The notes: generated by a model from the letters alone, not told the origin. Positions 1 through 11,523 are shown, numbered from the stretch's first letter. The stretch is 64,000 nucleotides of DNA from Gamsiella multidivaricata (GCF_025024155.1 NW_026251725.1:62001-126000); one strand, 5' to 3'. Numbers and translations: made by a program.

Positions 1-282
1 TCGAGCTCGCTTAAAGTGCCAGGGCAGGAGGAGGCCGAAGAAAGGGCACGATACCATTTATCACAGCAGCAGCTGTCGCAATCGCCAACACAGGAAGAGA
101 GCGCATTGATCAAGATTGAGCAGCCTGAGCCAGAAAGGAAGGAGCCTCAGCCTCGGGCTACAAGTCCGACGACTTTGCGGCTTGTGGAACGCGTGCTTCG
201 GGAGTGGTTGGACAATGAGATGAGGAATGGGGCGGGTACCACAGGTGCGGGACTATCGGTGCGTGGAATAACTGATAGGTGA
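1..282 (+). CDS. C-terminal end of an unidentified protein (partial)
   Basis: The frame is open from the first base of the window to a TGA at 280-282, so this is the last 93 residues of a gene that begins upstream. The visible part is rich in Glu, Gln, Pro and Ser and looks disordered, followed by a short helix-like stretch (LRLVERVLREWLDNEMRN). The first possible initiator in the window is a GTG at 16, which is not a credible eukaryotic start. The ending is supported by a poly(A) signal shortly after the stop. I do not recognise a family. A closing segment of this type occurs in many proteins, so no function is assigned. Confidence 0.55.
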   Translation, partial: SSSLKVPGQEEAEERARYHLSQQQLSQSPTQEESALIKIEQPEPERKEPQPRATSPTTLRLVERVLREWLDNEMRNGAGTTGAGLSVRGITDR

Positions 283-307
283 GCGGCCGAGGCTCCAGGG
301 TAATTTC

Positions 308-313
308 AATAAA
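308..313 (+). terminator. Poly(A) signal of the partial gene at the left edge
   Basis: AATAAA 26 bases after the TGA of the partial gene. It supports that stop as a genuine gene end. Confidence 0.45.
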
Positions 314-1103
314 AAGAACCTTGATTTAACCTCTGAACACGAGCCATTTATTCATGGTGTCTTGGGCATACCTGGAGCTGTTCAAAAGTCCCTTTGATGC
401 GCTGTCTTATTTCATGCTAATCCCCCGCTCTAAAGGCAATGCGTATTTTCATCGTACATTTATATCCGAGTATTATGAAAGGTGGATATTTACTCAAATA
501 CAGGGGAGGAGGCGGATCAGTATGTTTTAGTTTTAGGTCTTTTTCAGAAATAGCGATTGTGTGCAACAGCACAGCACCTGCGGACTGGGAGTTACTTGTT
601 TGAGGAGCATGCATTGGTCATAGTCAAAGAGGCGGGTGATATTATCAACATTGTCTGTGTAACGACGAGCGACCTCAAACTGTCCCAAACTCGCCCAAGA
701 CCCCTGTCTCTGGCAGCACTCATCCATAAGGCAGGGGCGTGTCGTTTCATCGTGCGGTCATCCTGCGGGGCCCTCCATCGCCATTCTCGGTACTCCCCAG
801 TCCAGCTGCCCTGGGATATAACTCCAAGCGTTCTTTCATGTTCTTTTCTCTTTCTCTTTCTCTTTCTCTCATTATTCTTTTCTTTGTTCTCTTTATATTC
901 ATATCTATCCCACTATCACCCCCTTCTATCTCTTCGTTGCCCACTTCTTAGTCTCTCTTTTGAACGCGTCTCCTTCCTATCTCCTCATTGTCATCATTAT
1001 CCTCCATTCGCACATATAATCGCACTTTTTCGCCTCTCGCCTCTTTACCCCTCATTAAATTCATCTGCACGCGCCACTTTGTACATTTCACCTCATTGAC
1101 AGC
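314..1103. other. Intergenic; pyrimidine-rich promoter of the first kelch gene
   Basis: No gene is seen. From about 840 to 1000 the + strand is a run of CTTT/TCTC pyrimidine tracts leading into the 5' leader of the gene at 1104. Open frames here follow the low-complexity sequence and have no domain. A weak TATAAT lies near 1015. Confidence 0.4.
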
Positions 1104-3203
1104 ATGCCTCATTTCACTCTACTATCCAGCTCCACACTACTCCGTCTCGCCTTCGCCCTCCTATCGCTATTCTGCATAACTACGTTCCCCACTACCCACG
1201 CTCAAAGCAAAAACGGGAAATTTCAGCCAACGGTCTCCGATGGGACCTGGAGCTCGTTCGTCGAAGGCATGGGACTCTACGTCTTGGGAGCAAGCACAGG
1301 GAGCCAAGGAGATAGAACCCAAGCCTTCATGATCGACCTCTCAACTTCCTGGAGCGCATCCAAACCAGCTTACAAAAAACTGCCCGATTTACCAACAGGC
1401 CCGAAACAAGGAACAATTGTCCCTGGCGCCATTGCAGCCGACAACCAGACCTGGGCGATCCCATTCGTTGACGGTGTGCAGACCTTCAATATTACTACCT
1501 CTAAATGGCAGCGATCCAGCAAATTCAACTTCAAGGTCAACAGCAACTACAGTATCTCTGTTGCTGGGCCCAGCAGAGACATTATCTACGTGCCAAATGG
1601 GGTCATCGGCGGTTCCGGCCTCCCGGAGCTGCTGAGGTTGGATATGAACACAAATAAATATACCACCGCTCCTATGGCCCCAGACTTGCAGCAATCAATG
1701 GGGTTCTCGGCTGCTTGGAGTGACTCTAAACGAAAGATGGTTGTAGTTGGAGGAACCGCCGACAAGCAGTTTGTTTACAACGACATCTTCAACTGGATGC
1801 CTTTGGTGGCAGATGGCGATAGACCTACTCAGCGGTCGTATCCCTGCCTTGTCCCGTTCGATGGAGGTAACAAGATGATTCTGTTCGGAGGCAACAGTCT
1901 TGATCTGACGACCAGCTTCAGAGATATATACATACTGGAACTCAAAGACAGCAATACAGCCAGTACATGGACAAGTGGACCCGAAGCCCCGGAATCAAGA
2001 ACATCACTTGCATGCGCCGTCTCGAACGGGTATTTTATCGCCTGGGGCGGTCTGACAATAAAAAACGACAACACTCAACCCGCCAGCACCATGCAATACG
2101 CCGGCAACACGCCTCTGATCTACGACATCAACAATCAAACCTGGGTATCCCAGTACATCGCTCCAGTAGTGCAGCCAAATGTCACCACAACCCCTTCTCC
2201 CACGTTTACATCGCTCGCACCTAACGCTACCAGTACTGTCTCCAACACCACCATCACCCCTACTACCTCTGAATTCATCTCTCCTACCACCACTGCTTTC
2301 ACCCCTCATCCCACCATTATTCCCACTTCGTCCGCCGACTTGTCAAGATCAACATCAAGTTCAGGGATCACCAAACATCTCCCTTTGATCCTGGGACTGG
2401 TTTCGGGTGCCATAGTCTTGGTTGTAGCCGCGCAAGCATTCGTTCTATACCGTTCCCACAAGAGACGAAAGGCGGAAAAGGGCGACCCCTACAGTAAGAA
2501 GTTGGCCCTTTTGAAAGGCATCCCAAGTTCGGATTTCCCCCCCTCTGGCCCCTCTCCGTCTACAGTACACCACACTCGACACAGCCCCACTGTATCGGAT
2601 TCCTATCGATCGAGCCCTGGCGTTATGTCGCCGATGCTTACTGAGAGATCGAATATGTACAACCCAAACTACCAGCCGCGGTCTCTTACTTCTGAGGCAT
2701 ACTACTCTAATACTGGTTATATTTCACCGCCGCCTCCTGCTGCTAGTCGGAACGAGATGAGACAAAGCTCCAGGCACAGGTTGCATCGCAGTGATGACGA
2801 CTTTTTCAGCCATCAAGGCGATCCTTCATGGCAGTCGAATTATGACACTAGTCGACAGCACTCCGTATTCAAAGACAGATCCCGGGGCGCCGTCCCTAGC
2901 TCTTGGGGTGGCTCACAGTATTCGCGTTCGCATTCGCGGTACGAGCCACCCGGCGGGATGAGGCGAGGCATGCAAGATGGAGGTGATTACAATCGATTTC
3001 CGCAGGATCCATACATGTCGTTTCCGAAGGAATCTATGAAGGAGAGACGCAACGTTCAAGCAGGCGATTTCGGATCTCATCGCGCGTCACAGCACCCCCA
3101 TGCGATTGAGGGCTACCGTAGCGAGGAGAGCTTTTCGCAGGGCCGTTATATGGACATGGATGACTCTGCAACGGTGATAAACGACGATTATTTTGATGAC
3201 TAA
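1104..3203 (+). CDS. Kelch-repeat type I membrane protein, long cytosolic tail (paralogue 1)
   Basis: Intronless, 699 residues. Residues 1-33 form a signal peptide that should be cut after THA. Residues about 38-350 hold kelch/galactose-oxidase-type propeller blades: the family opening (SSFVEGMGLYVLG, then QAFMIDLSTSW), a glycine-pair strand (MILFGGNS), IYILEL, and the closing CAVSNGYFIAWGG. A Ser/Thr/Pro stalk with NXS/T sites follows (about 355-420). One transmembrane helix (about 424-447) is followed by RSHKRRK, a typical cytosolic stop-transfer. The 250-residue tail is rich in Ser, Tyr, His and Arg and ends in an acidic DDYFDD. Four paralogues lie in the next 27 kb; this one has one of the two longest tails. 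Expected location is the plasma membrane with the propeller outside. The ligand is unknown; a role in sensing or cell-wall contact is inference. Confidence 0.88.
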   Translation: MPHFTLLSSSTLLRLAFALLSLFCITTFPTTHAQSKNGKFQPTVSDGTWSSFVEGMGLYVLGASTGSQGDRTQAFMIDLSTSWSASKPAYKKLPDLPTGPKQGTIVPGAIAADNQTWAIPFVDGVQTFNITTSKWQRSSKFNFKVNSNYSISVAGPSRDIIYVPNGVIGGSGLPELLRLDMNTNKYTTAPMAPDLQQSMGFSAAWSDSKRKMVVVGGTADKQFVYNDIFNWMPLVADGDRPTQRSYPCLVPFDGGNKMILFGGNSLDLTTSFRDIYILELKDSNTASTWTSGPEAPESRTSLACAVSNGYFIAWGGLTIKNDNTQPASTMQYAGNTPLIYDINNQTWVSQYIAPVVQPNVTTTPSPTFTSLAPNATSTVSNTTITPTTSEFISPTTTAFTPHPTIIPTSSADLSRSTSSSGITKHLPLILGLVSGAIVLVVAAQAFVLYRSHKRRKAEKGDPYSKKLALLKGIPSSDFPPSGPSPSTVHHTRHSPTVSDSYRSSPGVMSPMLTERSNMYNPNYQPRSLTSEAYYSNTGYISPPPPAASRNEMRQSSRHRLHRSDDDFFSHQGDPSWQSNYDTSRQHSVFKDRSRGAVPSSWGGSQYSRSHSRYEPPGGMRRGMQDGGDYNRFPQDPYMSFPKESMKERRNVQAGDFGSHRASQHPHAIEGYRSEESFSQGRYMDMDDSATVINDDYFDD

Positions 3204-3298
3204 TAATATAGAAGACTCGACCTACAAACCCTCCCTCCTCTTTTTTCCCTCTTTTCTCTTTTCCTTCCCTCACATACAGCACCGCTGAAAAACTATAG

Positions 3299-3304
3299 AA
3301 TAAA
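3299..3304 (+). terminator. Poly(A) signal of kelch paralogue 1
   Basis: AATAAA about 95 bases after the stop codon of the kelch gene on the same strand. Confidence 0.5.
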
Positions 3305-4303
3305 GTCATGACCACGATATTATACACATAAATTGCCATATTTTGCCGCATATTGCAGAAGGGGGGGGGTTTTGAGAGCCATGGCATGCTGTGCATGGTT
3401 TTTTAGGTGACAAAGGTCGCATTGTAACAAAGCACCCGATTAGATTGTTTATATCGCCGCCCCCCTCCACCCGCCACGCCTACAGGAGAAACTAAAGTGT
3501 TTTACTCGCAGGATAACGGGCGGGGGGAAGGTATTTTTTTTTTAAAAAAAAACACGCGGCGCATATTTTCTTATTTTAAAAATAAAAATAAAGGAGGGGA
3601 AGGGGTCATGGCGCGACTTTGTGGGAAATAAAGAGACAACCCCTTCAATTGTTCACTGAAACCTATATAAAACAGATCCTAAAATATTTGACAGTGTTGC
3701 AACAATAAGTCCCTGCAGCTGCTGTGCTGTGCTACATGCAATATACACAAAACCCCATCACAAATACACTAGTCTATAACGCACCGTTGAGACATAGATG
3801 GCACGCACGCGCGCACCCTCCTAACTAGAGGAAAAAAAAAAAAAAAAGGCCCGCTGCCCGGAGAAGCACTCGGACAGACAGAAGTTCAGCCGTACTGAAC
3901 ACATAGCCCCTAAAGCTGACCAAGTGTGCGTTCTGCAAAGTTTTTTTTTTTTTTTTTTTTTTTCAAGTACTATATTTTAATAAAATGTTAGAAAAAAAAC
4001 ATTTATAGTCCTTCGCACATGAACTACTTTATCATTTACATTTTTCATATTGAGTGTGGTGCCTGGAGAGATTCTTAGATAAGAGTCGTTGTTTTTTTAT
4101 TATTGATCATTGCTATGCATGGATGAATTCATAAGATACAAGTTTTTTTAAAAAAAAAATGGCTGTAGCAGGTAAGAACATAATGGTGAAAGGGGTGGAG
4201 GGAAGAGGGGGCTATGTCGAGAATTAAAAAAAAAAAGAGGGGAGCTATACAAGAGTTGGAAGAATGCGATGCAAAATAAAATAGTAGTAGCGTGTGAGTG
4301 CGT
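3305..4303. other. Tail-to-tail intergenic region with T/A homopolymers
   Basis: This lies between two converging kelch genes and contains no supported gene. It holds two perfect-symmetry T-run/A-run blocks, T10A9 at 3534-3552 and T7A10 at 4143-4159, plus runs of T at about 3941-3963 and of A at about 3831-3847. Confidence 0.5.
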
Positions 4304-5674
4304 TCAAACCAAAGAGCCCCTCGAGCCAGTCTGTCCGAGTTTATCGTGGCGAGTTCGCAGGTTGGGCGAGTACATCGCCTTTTCGTTCATGTCCTGGGTG
4401 ACCTTGGCGCGGTTCACACGAGAGCGGTAGAAGAACACACCGGCAACAGCGGCGACGACGAACAAGCTGCCGAGGACAGATCCGGCGATGACGGCAACAT
4501 TGGGCTTGCGGCCTTCCGAAGAAGAAGGTGAGGACATGGCCGACGAAGACGAGGACGAGGAGGGAGAAGCGGTGGCTGAGGGAGAAGTGATGGCTGAGGG
4601 AGAAGTGATGGCTGAGGGTGAACTGCTAGAGTTGGATGGCGAGGCGACGTAGTCGGTCGTCCACGATTGAGACTTGAGGTTGTAGACGAGAGTTCCAGGG
4701 GCGAGCTTATCGTCACTGTCTCCCTCCGTGAGTCCACCACCCCAGGCAATGAAGTAATCGCCTGAGATCGCACAGGCAGAGGAGTCGCGCCTTTCAGAGT
4801 CATCGGTGGCAGGACCGCGGGACCAGGTCATAGTGGCCACATCCAGGATATAGATATCGTTCAGGCTGGTCTGGAGCCCCGGCTGTCTCGAGTAACCACC
4901 AAACAAGACCATCTTGGAGCCTCCATAAGCTGGGACAAGGCAGCTGTCGCTGCGTATACCGGGAAGATCACCCGTGGCGGTGACATGGGTCCATCCCTCG
5001 GATGTGCTGTATGTATACAAGGGATCATTCGACTCTGTGAAGAGGACGAGGCTCTTGATAGCGGCGCTCCATGCAGCGGAGTAAAGGTAGGACTCGCTGA
5101 GCCCGTCGGACATGGGCACACCCTCAAAGGTCTTGGCCTCTAGATCAACCTTCAACATCGAGCTTTCATTGTTTTTGCCGAGATAACCGTTAGGCACGTA
5201 AATGAGACCGGTCTCAGGGTCGGTGACTGCACCGAGTCTATAGGCGGTGTTGATACTGCTGCTTTGAATGGCGGTGGACCACTGCGAGGACTCGAAGTTA
5301 TAGACGTAACCTGTACCGTTGATGAGATTGAACCAGTTCTTGTTGTCAGAAGAGAGGGTGCTGGGACGAGACCAGGCGCTGGGTCCATCGGGGAGCTTCT
5401 TGTAGGCTGGGCTGCTTGCGCTCCAGGAGACGGAGAGGTCGATCATGAATGCCTGAGGGGTTGCGGGTGAGGAATTGTTGTCGCTTGACAGGGGGTTACC
5501 GCCTAGGATGTACAGGCCTTGGCCTTCGATAAAGGCAGAAGAGGGACCGGCTTTGGCATCTGGTTGGAAGGACTGAGCGAAGACCGAAGGTGCAAAGGAG
5601 GCACTCAAGAGGAGCGTGGAAACATACGAGAGGAGGAGGAATGCAGAGCTGAGGGATCGGGTTCGTGGAGTCAT
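4304..5674 (-). CDS. Kelch-repeat type I membrane protein, short tail (paralogue 2)
   Basis: Intronless, 456 residues. The signal peptide covers residues 1-33 (cleavage after VFA). The propeller opens with SSAFIEGQGLYILGG and QAFMIDLSVSWSAS, and later has MVLFGGYSR, DIYILDVATMTWSRGP and CAISGDYFIAWGGG, matching the other kelch genes here block by block. The stalk includes a short repeat (ITSPSA units) and a poly-Ser run. One transmembrane helix lies at about residues 393-416, followed by a basic 40-residue tail. The closest relative in the window is the gene at 26172-27449; both share SRPSTLSSDNKNWFNL and a very similar signal peptide, which points to a recent duplication. A TATA box lies 138 bases before the ATG. 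Surface location is predicted; the ligand is unknown. Confidence 0.88.
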   Translation of the reverse strand: MTPRTRSLSSAFLLLSYVSTLLLSASFAPSVFAQSFQPDAKAGPSSAFIEGQGLYILGGNPLSSDNNSSPATPQAFMIDLSVSWSASSPAYKKLPDGPSAWSRPSTLSSDNKNWFNLINGTGYVYNFESSQWSTAIQSSSINTAYRLGAVTDPETGLIYVPNGYLGKNNESSMLKVDLEAKTFEGVPMSDGLSESYLYSAAWSAAIKSLVLFTESNDPLYTYSTSEGWTHVTATGDLPGIRSDSCLVPAYGGSKMVLFGGYSRQPGLQTSLNDIYILDVATMTWSRGPATDDSERRDSSACAISGDYFIAWGGGLTEGDSDDKLAPGTLVYNLKSQSWTTDYVASPSNSSSSPSAITSPSAITSPSATASPSSSSSSSAMSSPSSSEGRKPNVAVIAGSVLGSLFVVAAVAGVFFYRSRVNRAKVTQDMNEKAMYSPNLRTRHDKLGQTGSRGSLV

Positions 5675-5811
5675 GTTGATGAGAATTGTGTGTGTATGTG
5701 GTTAAAAAGAAAAAGAGAAGAGAGTAAGTTTGCTTATTTCTGAAGTGTTGGAAAGAGCTGGAAGAAGAGAAGGAGCTTGGATGAGGGGAAATAAGATCCA
5801 TGGCGGATCCT

Positions 5812-5818
5812 TTTTATA
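5812..5818 (-). promoter_or_regulatory. TATA box of kelch paralogue 2
   Basis: TATAAAA on the minus strand about 138 bases before the start codon. It supports initiation just upstream of the assigned ATG. Confidence 0.5.
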
Positions 5819-8800
5819 CCTGACGCGACGCGGGTTTTAGAAAGGTGTCCTGAGAACGTTCCGATAAAGAGTACGCCAACATGCTCATGAGAGGCATCAC
5901 TGTTTTTGTGTAAAACCGTTAACGCTGGCAGTGCATTCCAGCACTAGCCCCTGTTTGTCAACAAATGGGGCGGCCATAGTCTATAGTGAACATGCAGCTT
6001 CCATGCAGCTTCGATGTTTTGCCGCACGGTTCACTTCCCCTTTTTTAGAATTAGCGGCTAATTTACATTTTGTGGCCCCAGGCGGGCACCCCCCGCCACT
6101 GTGCTCGTCCCCTGTGGACCAAAAAAATCAAATAATTTTTTTGTTTTACACAATGCACGATGCATCCACGATAGATAATAGCAGGGCGTGGAACCGTATC
6201 TCCGTGATTCCGGTTCCGTGTTTCAGTCCGCTCTTTTTTTGTTTTTTTTTTTTTTGTTTTTTATTTGCAACTTCACATAGTCCTGACCATGGACTGTACC
6301 GCCTCCAAGAATAGATAGTCAACTGGCAGGAGATTAGATATAAAGTAGACACCGCACAGAAATTCAAGTGTATTGTCCCGTAGTGGGGAGTGCATTCCAG
6401 ATAACAGGTTAACAGGTATAAAGGGCTATAGACATGCGTCTATTCCCATCTCCTAATATAGTGGTGGCCAAACGACTGTCTGAAGTAGTTGGCGACGTGT
6501 CAGCCTTTGGAACGTAAACCGTTGGGAAATAAAAAGTAAAAAAAGAGCGGCATGCACATGGGAATCAAAGAAAAAGAGTTCGAGGGTTTGGTCTCAGACG
6601 ATGAAACATCCTAAGGAGAACCCTAAAACATTATCTGAACCCCTCGCTCAGACCCAAGAGCACAGCACAGCAGCACAAGCATCCCTTGAGGAAATACAGC
6701 CGCCCCTCAAGTCTTCTTTTTTTGGAAGGCGCAACCCACGTTACCCCGTTATCCATATAATCAACCCAAGATGGCTGTCGAACAGTTGATACGACTGGTC
6801 CAAGAGGACCGCATGCTCCTCCGTGGCGCGTTACCGCGGCTTAGGATTCAGGGGGAGACAACGCTCCGCGGCCTCCAGGTGAGGAGTTCAATGTCTACGG
6901 ATCGGATTCTTTCGAGCATTTCCGGTTCTCGATGTGGAGGAGATCCATTTGATGGCCGAGTACTTCCAATGACTCAACGAGTTTACTACCAAGAATCATT
7001 ACCTACTCTGTTGTCTGCGATGCTGCTGTTGCTTTTAGCCTGTGCTCATCTGTCCTTGAGCATGCATGGTTAGTCAGAAGACGCAGGCGGAACAGAGGGC
7101 GACTTCCCATGCTCAGGTGCAGCTGAGGAAGCCGGCTGATACACAGCCAGCTGGCCAAAGTTGTTCCTGGAAACCTTCCTCAGACAGGGTTCTGCAGTGG
7201 TCACTGCTATAGTCAGTGCCATTTTTTTGAGGGCCTCTGCTTCAGTCAAGAGGCCCTCTTTTCTCTGCTGACCTTCCATCTTCGCTAGGTCGAGTGCGAG
7301 GTTTCTGAAGTGATTGCCGACCTTGGATAATATGAACCGCGTAATGTCATTATCCAGTCGCGCCTTCCTTCTCTTTCCCTCCCCCCCCCCCCCCCAACAA
7401 AGATGATCGCACAAGAACCGCGCCACCAGGTGTATGCGCTTATTACTTTTATGACTGGAGATGAATCGATGGACCCTCTATACTATCACTAAGCACCTTT
7501 CTCCGCCGTCCCCTCCCTCCTTCCTTCCATCGGCTTCAACATCCTCTTCCGCACCATCTTCACCATAACGTGTGCCTTGAATTAGATAAACCTACCAATT
7601 GTTTATTATAACGACCGTAAAATGTTGACCTATACTCAATATGCACATATTTTGCCCTTGCCCTTTCTTGTATTCATCCACGGTATTCAGGCCGGGAAGG
7701 ATCTTTGAAGTACTGTTGGGGTTTCTTCCGCTTTCAATTGCGGCCACCGCATTTTTGGATATCTTGTGCTTGGGAGCCTCTTTCGTGTTTTTTTTCTATG
7801 TTGCTGCTGATGTTTTACGTATACCTAGCGTCAGAGTGTTTGTGACGGGGTTGTCGAAAGTGTAGAGCTTGTCCCTATTACAGAGTTCGCAGCGTGTTGA
7901 GTTCGTGGGTATCGAGTTCGTTGCAGTTACAGAAGTGCTTATGGGTAAATGGAGCTTGCCGTGCTCTTGGGCTCTTCATAGGGTTGGTGTGATAAAGCGT
8001 AAAGGCAAATTAGAAGGAGCGAGGAGACAACCTACTTGAGAGATGCGAGTGATTTTCTGTGTTGGCATTCTTTTGAATTGAGAGTACCCAGATGAAGGCA
8101 TGCAAAAAACCCTCTTTGGTGTTTTATGGTATGCTGCTGCTCCTAGGGGGGCCTGTCGTGAGATATAGGTCAAAATGGTAATCTAAAGGGTCATCCACCA
8201 ATGCTGAGTCCTAGACATAATTATGATAATACCGTGAGTACGGCTTGTGCACGATCTGTTTCCTCCTGTGCGGCAGCGTCCGTTGTGTTCCAGTGAATCC
8301 TCCATGATTGCATGGGTATGCTGTGAGTAGCACTATGATCCGAAGTGATATTTGTGGACGTTGTATCCCTTGGCTTGCATCCTTGTTCGAATCCTTTGGC
8401 TATTGAAGGAAGCGGCATGGACCTTTGTCGCCTTGCTACATGCCATAATGGCGCATTTGTAAAGCTGAGCGCGTAGATCGGTGTATTATATGATGGAGGG
8501 TATGTTAAAAATGGTAGCTTTATGATGAGTCCTGTTCCTGTTGCCATTCCCCGCCTTGAATGTGGCCATAAGAGGAGGCAAAGGCATGTGGTCCATGTTG
8601 GATGGGTGTATGGTCCGTAGCAGGATGGCTGGTGAATGCATGTGCACTCTGAGGGACAGCGGACGGTCGGGGCTGGCCATCAGGTGTGCCGTAGATGTTC
8701 GTCTTGTCTTGTGGAAAGGAAGTCAAGAGATGAGTCTAAATCTTTGTAAGAGGATCATCGCTGACAGAGGATTAGTACCCCTTCGATTTACACCATGCAA

Positions 8801-9192
8801 TCTTACTCGGATCGGGTCTGTTCGCGGGACTAGCGGCTGCGCTCGATACCGAGGATCTGCTTGTTTTTCACTGAATGTCGTACATGTAGCTCGACTCTGG
8901 GTACTTAAAAGATGTCTGAGTATTCATCAAACCATGCATAGTGCGGTAGGAAGTTCCTCGAATGCGATCCCGCTCGAATTTACTTTCATGTTAGTCACAA
9001 TCGGTTGGCAGATGTGGGGAGGAAGAATACTCGCTTTGCTTGCTGGCTCAACCGCCCAAACCCTCTTTTTTTTTTTGACACCTCATAACCTGTTCTTCTC
9101 ACCATCGCCCTCAGTCCTGCAGTCTCTGCCTCTCCGCTTCCAACAAACACACACCCTAGCATCATCCTCAGGAATAGACCTCATCAGCCAGA
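5819..9192. other. Long gap between kelch paralogue 2 and the CBS gene
   Basis: No gene can be assigned with confidence. Two small opposing frames between 6771 and 7426 are listed separately or as a finding. The stretch 7640-9190 has open frames without domains. The last 100 bases before 9193 are CT/CA-rich and look like the 5' leader of the CBS-domain gene. Confidence 0.4.
7070..7426 (-). CDS. Possible small protein, unidentified
   Basis: An open frame of 118 codons. The middle part (residues about 25-80) could form charged helices (for example ALDLAKMEGQQRKEGLL and EAEALKKMALTI), unlike the low-complexity frames nearby. The N-terminus runs through a poly-C/poly-G tract at 7381-7396, so the start is doubtful and an upstream exon is possible. 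No family is recognised. It may be a gene relic or chance. Confidence 0.2.
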   Translation of the reverse strand: MARFLCDHLCWGGGGEGKRRKARLDNDITRFILSKVGNHFRNLALDLAKMEGQQRKEGLLTEAEALKKMALTIAVTTAEPCLRKVSRNNFGQLAVYQPASSAAPEHGKSPSVPPASSD

Positions 9193-11523
9193 ATGAGTAG
9201 CGACAGAGTACTTCCGAATCAGCGTCCGCGCCGTGAGGGGCTGACAACAGCCTCTCATGACTGGACCGCGGTCAAGGCTGGCACGCTCGTCGAGAAACAG
9301 ACCCTTGTCACCATGTGAGTGAGCGCGTGCTGGACCAGCAGTCGACTATACAGATGTCAAGGGAGCATTTGTCTTGGTGCTCATTCTAGCCTTCCTCTTT
9401 TGCTCATTGGCACTAATAGTGATGCTGATGCAACAGTCGAGGACGCCTGCGAGGTAAACGCTCATTACCTTGCATTTTTTTTTTTGCCTACGAGTCAGAC
9501 CGTTTCTGGAGAGGAGAACACGGCACGAAAGCACTTGTCCGACGCATTTTCATATCGCACCCATTGGGATACAGAGGGACATGATGAGATGAAAAAAAAA
9601 CCTCCCCACCGGTTACAACGTTTTGTTTTCTACGGCACTGACTTTGTGTACTCTAGGTGTTGCTCAAGAATGGAATCACGTCCGCACCGGTCTATGACAA
9701 CAACAGGAAACTGTACGTGGGCATGTTCGATTACGGCGATCTGATGACCTATATTCTGCTGTTGCTCAAGAAAATGGAGGTTCCGCTCGAGGACCAGACC
9801 ATGGAGATGCGGGACCTGATTCAGCGGACGAGCAAGAGCCAGAACGTGCCCGTGAAGTTGGCGTCCGGTAAGTGACACATACCCGTTTGCATTCTTTTTT
9901 TTTTTTTTTTTGGTTTATCCTATTGCATCATATTTCCTGTCTTGGTAGGCTAACCGGGCGTAGCGAAAACTGAGTTTATGCGGAGCGCCAGGAACACATG
10001 GCGTTTCTGCAGATGTTATCCTTCAATGTGGAAAACTGGAAATTCAAAGTTTTTTCATGGCCCCGCGACATTTTCTTTGTTCCCTAAAGACAAGAAACGG
10101 GTTTTTTGGTGGCGATGTGGATGAAAACCTGAATTCCGAATGATGGTTTGGGAAACACCTGTATTTTTTTTGCTAACCTGTTCCTGTACTCTTCCCTGCT
10201 CGATGATGCTGGGGGAGGACCGATGTAAAAAATCATTCATCGTTATAGATTTGTCAGGAAAGGATCCTTTTTGCATGGTGACGGCCGAGACGAGGCTGGG
10301 ATCCGTGGTTCACGACTTTGGAGCAGGAATTCATCGTGGTATGACTCTATGAATGGCAACGGGATCTTTTCCTTCACAATGAAGCAGATCTGCACTGTTA
10401 ACAGTCATGTAAGAAAGAAAGCTGACAGGTTTTTTTTACCTTTTTTTTTTTTTTTTTTTTGTTGAGTTTCTTAGTGGCGGTTATGGATGCACAAGAAAAT
10501 ATGATGGGTATCTTGTCGCAGTCCTCGACACTGGACTACCTTATGCGTCATGTACGTCTGTTTTCATGAGAGAGATATGCAGCACTTGATTCATGCAATC
10601 AGTAATATGTTGGCACCATTAACATGGCCCTTCATTCCTTGTACTTTTAGTTGAGCGAATATCCTCAGCTCCAGCCTGTGATGCAGAAGAGTGTAAGCGA
10701 AGCGGATCAAATTTTCAAACTTTGTCGATCGACCCTTCTCGAATTTATCTTAAGGCCTGACAGGATTCAATGGGATTCCTCTATGTCTGAAAATAGCTCC
10801 AGCAATGCGGGTTGACGAATGGGAAGGTTTTGTCAGTGAACGGAGAGGAAAAGGTCTTGGACGCCTTGATCTCGATGAGTACGCTTTAGCACCTTTGCGC
10901 GATTAGAAGGCGAGTAAAATTAGGGCCATGCAACTCATCCTTGAATCTCGTTTCTTTAATTCACAGGTACACATGGTGTCTCTTCACTCGCAGTTTTGGA
11001 TGAGCAGGGCATGCTTCTGGGAAACATCAGCATGACAGACATCAAGGTATACCCAAGCTGGATGTTTTTCATATCCATGCTGCCTGGAGAATGTGTCCAC
11101 TGACAAGAGTCGTGCGAGTGCTGATCAAACGAACGATTCCTTCCATTATCGTTGCAGCATATTATGAAGAACTTGAGGACGTCATGGCTGTGGATTAGCT
11201 GCTTTCAGCTGGTATGCAAGATCCGGTTGTCGCATGGGGTGGAAAGCGGAGAGGTAAGACAGCTCACTACTACTGAAGGTGCCTTTTACTGCTGTGCTGG
11301 AGCATGATAATTGATGCGACCTGTTTAATTTACGGCGTTCATGCAATAGGACCAGTACCCTATCCTGGATGTGAACGTAAAGTCTACATTTGGATACACG
11401 CTCTCTAAACTGCAGGCGACAAAGGCCCATCGGATGTGGGTGGTGAACGACAGCGGGTGCGCTGTCGGCGTGGTTAGCCTCACGGATGTGTTCAGGGTGC
11501 TGAGTGGGCTGATTGATGAATAA
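9193..11523 (+). CDS. Four-CBS-domain protein, AMPK gamma / Snf4-like
   Basis: I read ten exons: 9193-9314, 9420-9453, 9657-9867, 10249-10338, 10475-10551, 10651-10692, 10797-10878, 10967-11046, 11158-11253 and 11350-11523. Every junction is GT-AG and the phases join into one 335-residue frame. The product contains four CBS motifs. The first is around LVEKQTLVTIDADATVEDA with SAPVYD. The second follows LSGKDPF (ILSQSSTLDYLMRHL). The third contains VSSLAVLDEQGMLLG. The fourth runs from DQYPILDVNVKSTFGYTL to GVVSLTDVFRVLSG. Two CBS pairs and a length near 320 residues match the regulatory gamma subunit of Snf1/AMPK, which binds adenine nucleotides. A stand-alone CBS regulator such as Sds23 is the alternative. 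Exon 2 has only 34 bases and exon 6 only 42. A poly(A) signal lies 97 bases after the stop. Confidence 0.82.

Noticed and set aside
557..1099. 180-codon frame upstream of kelch paralogue 1
   Set aside because: It follows pyrimidine tracts, ends immediately before the real gene and has no domain.
8375..8400. GTTCGAATCC, resembling a tRNA T-loop
   Set aside because: The flanking bases do not form the T stem, and no anticodon or acceptor arms can be drawn.
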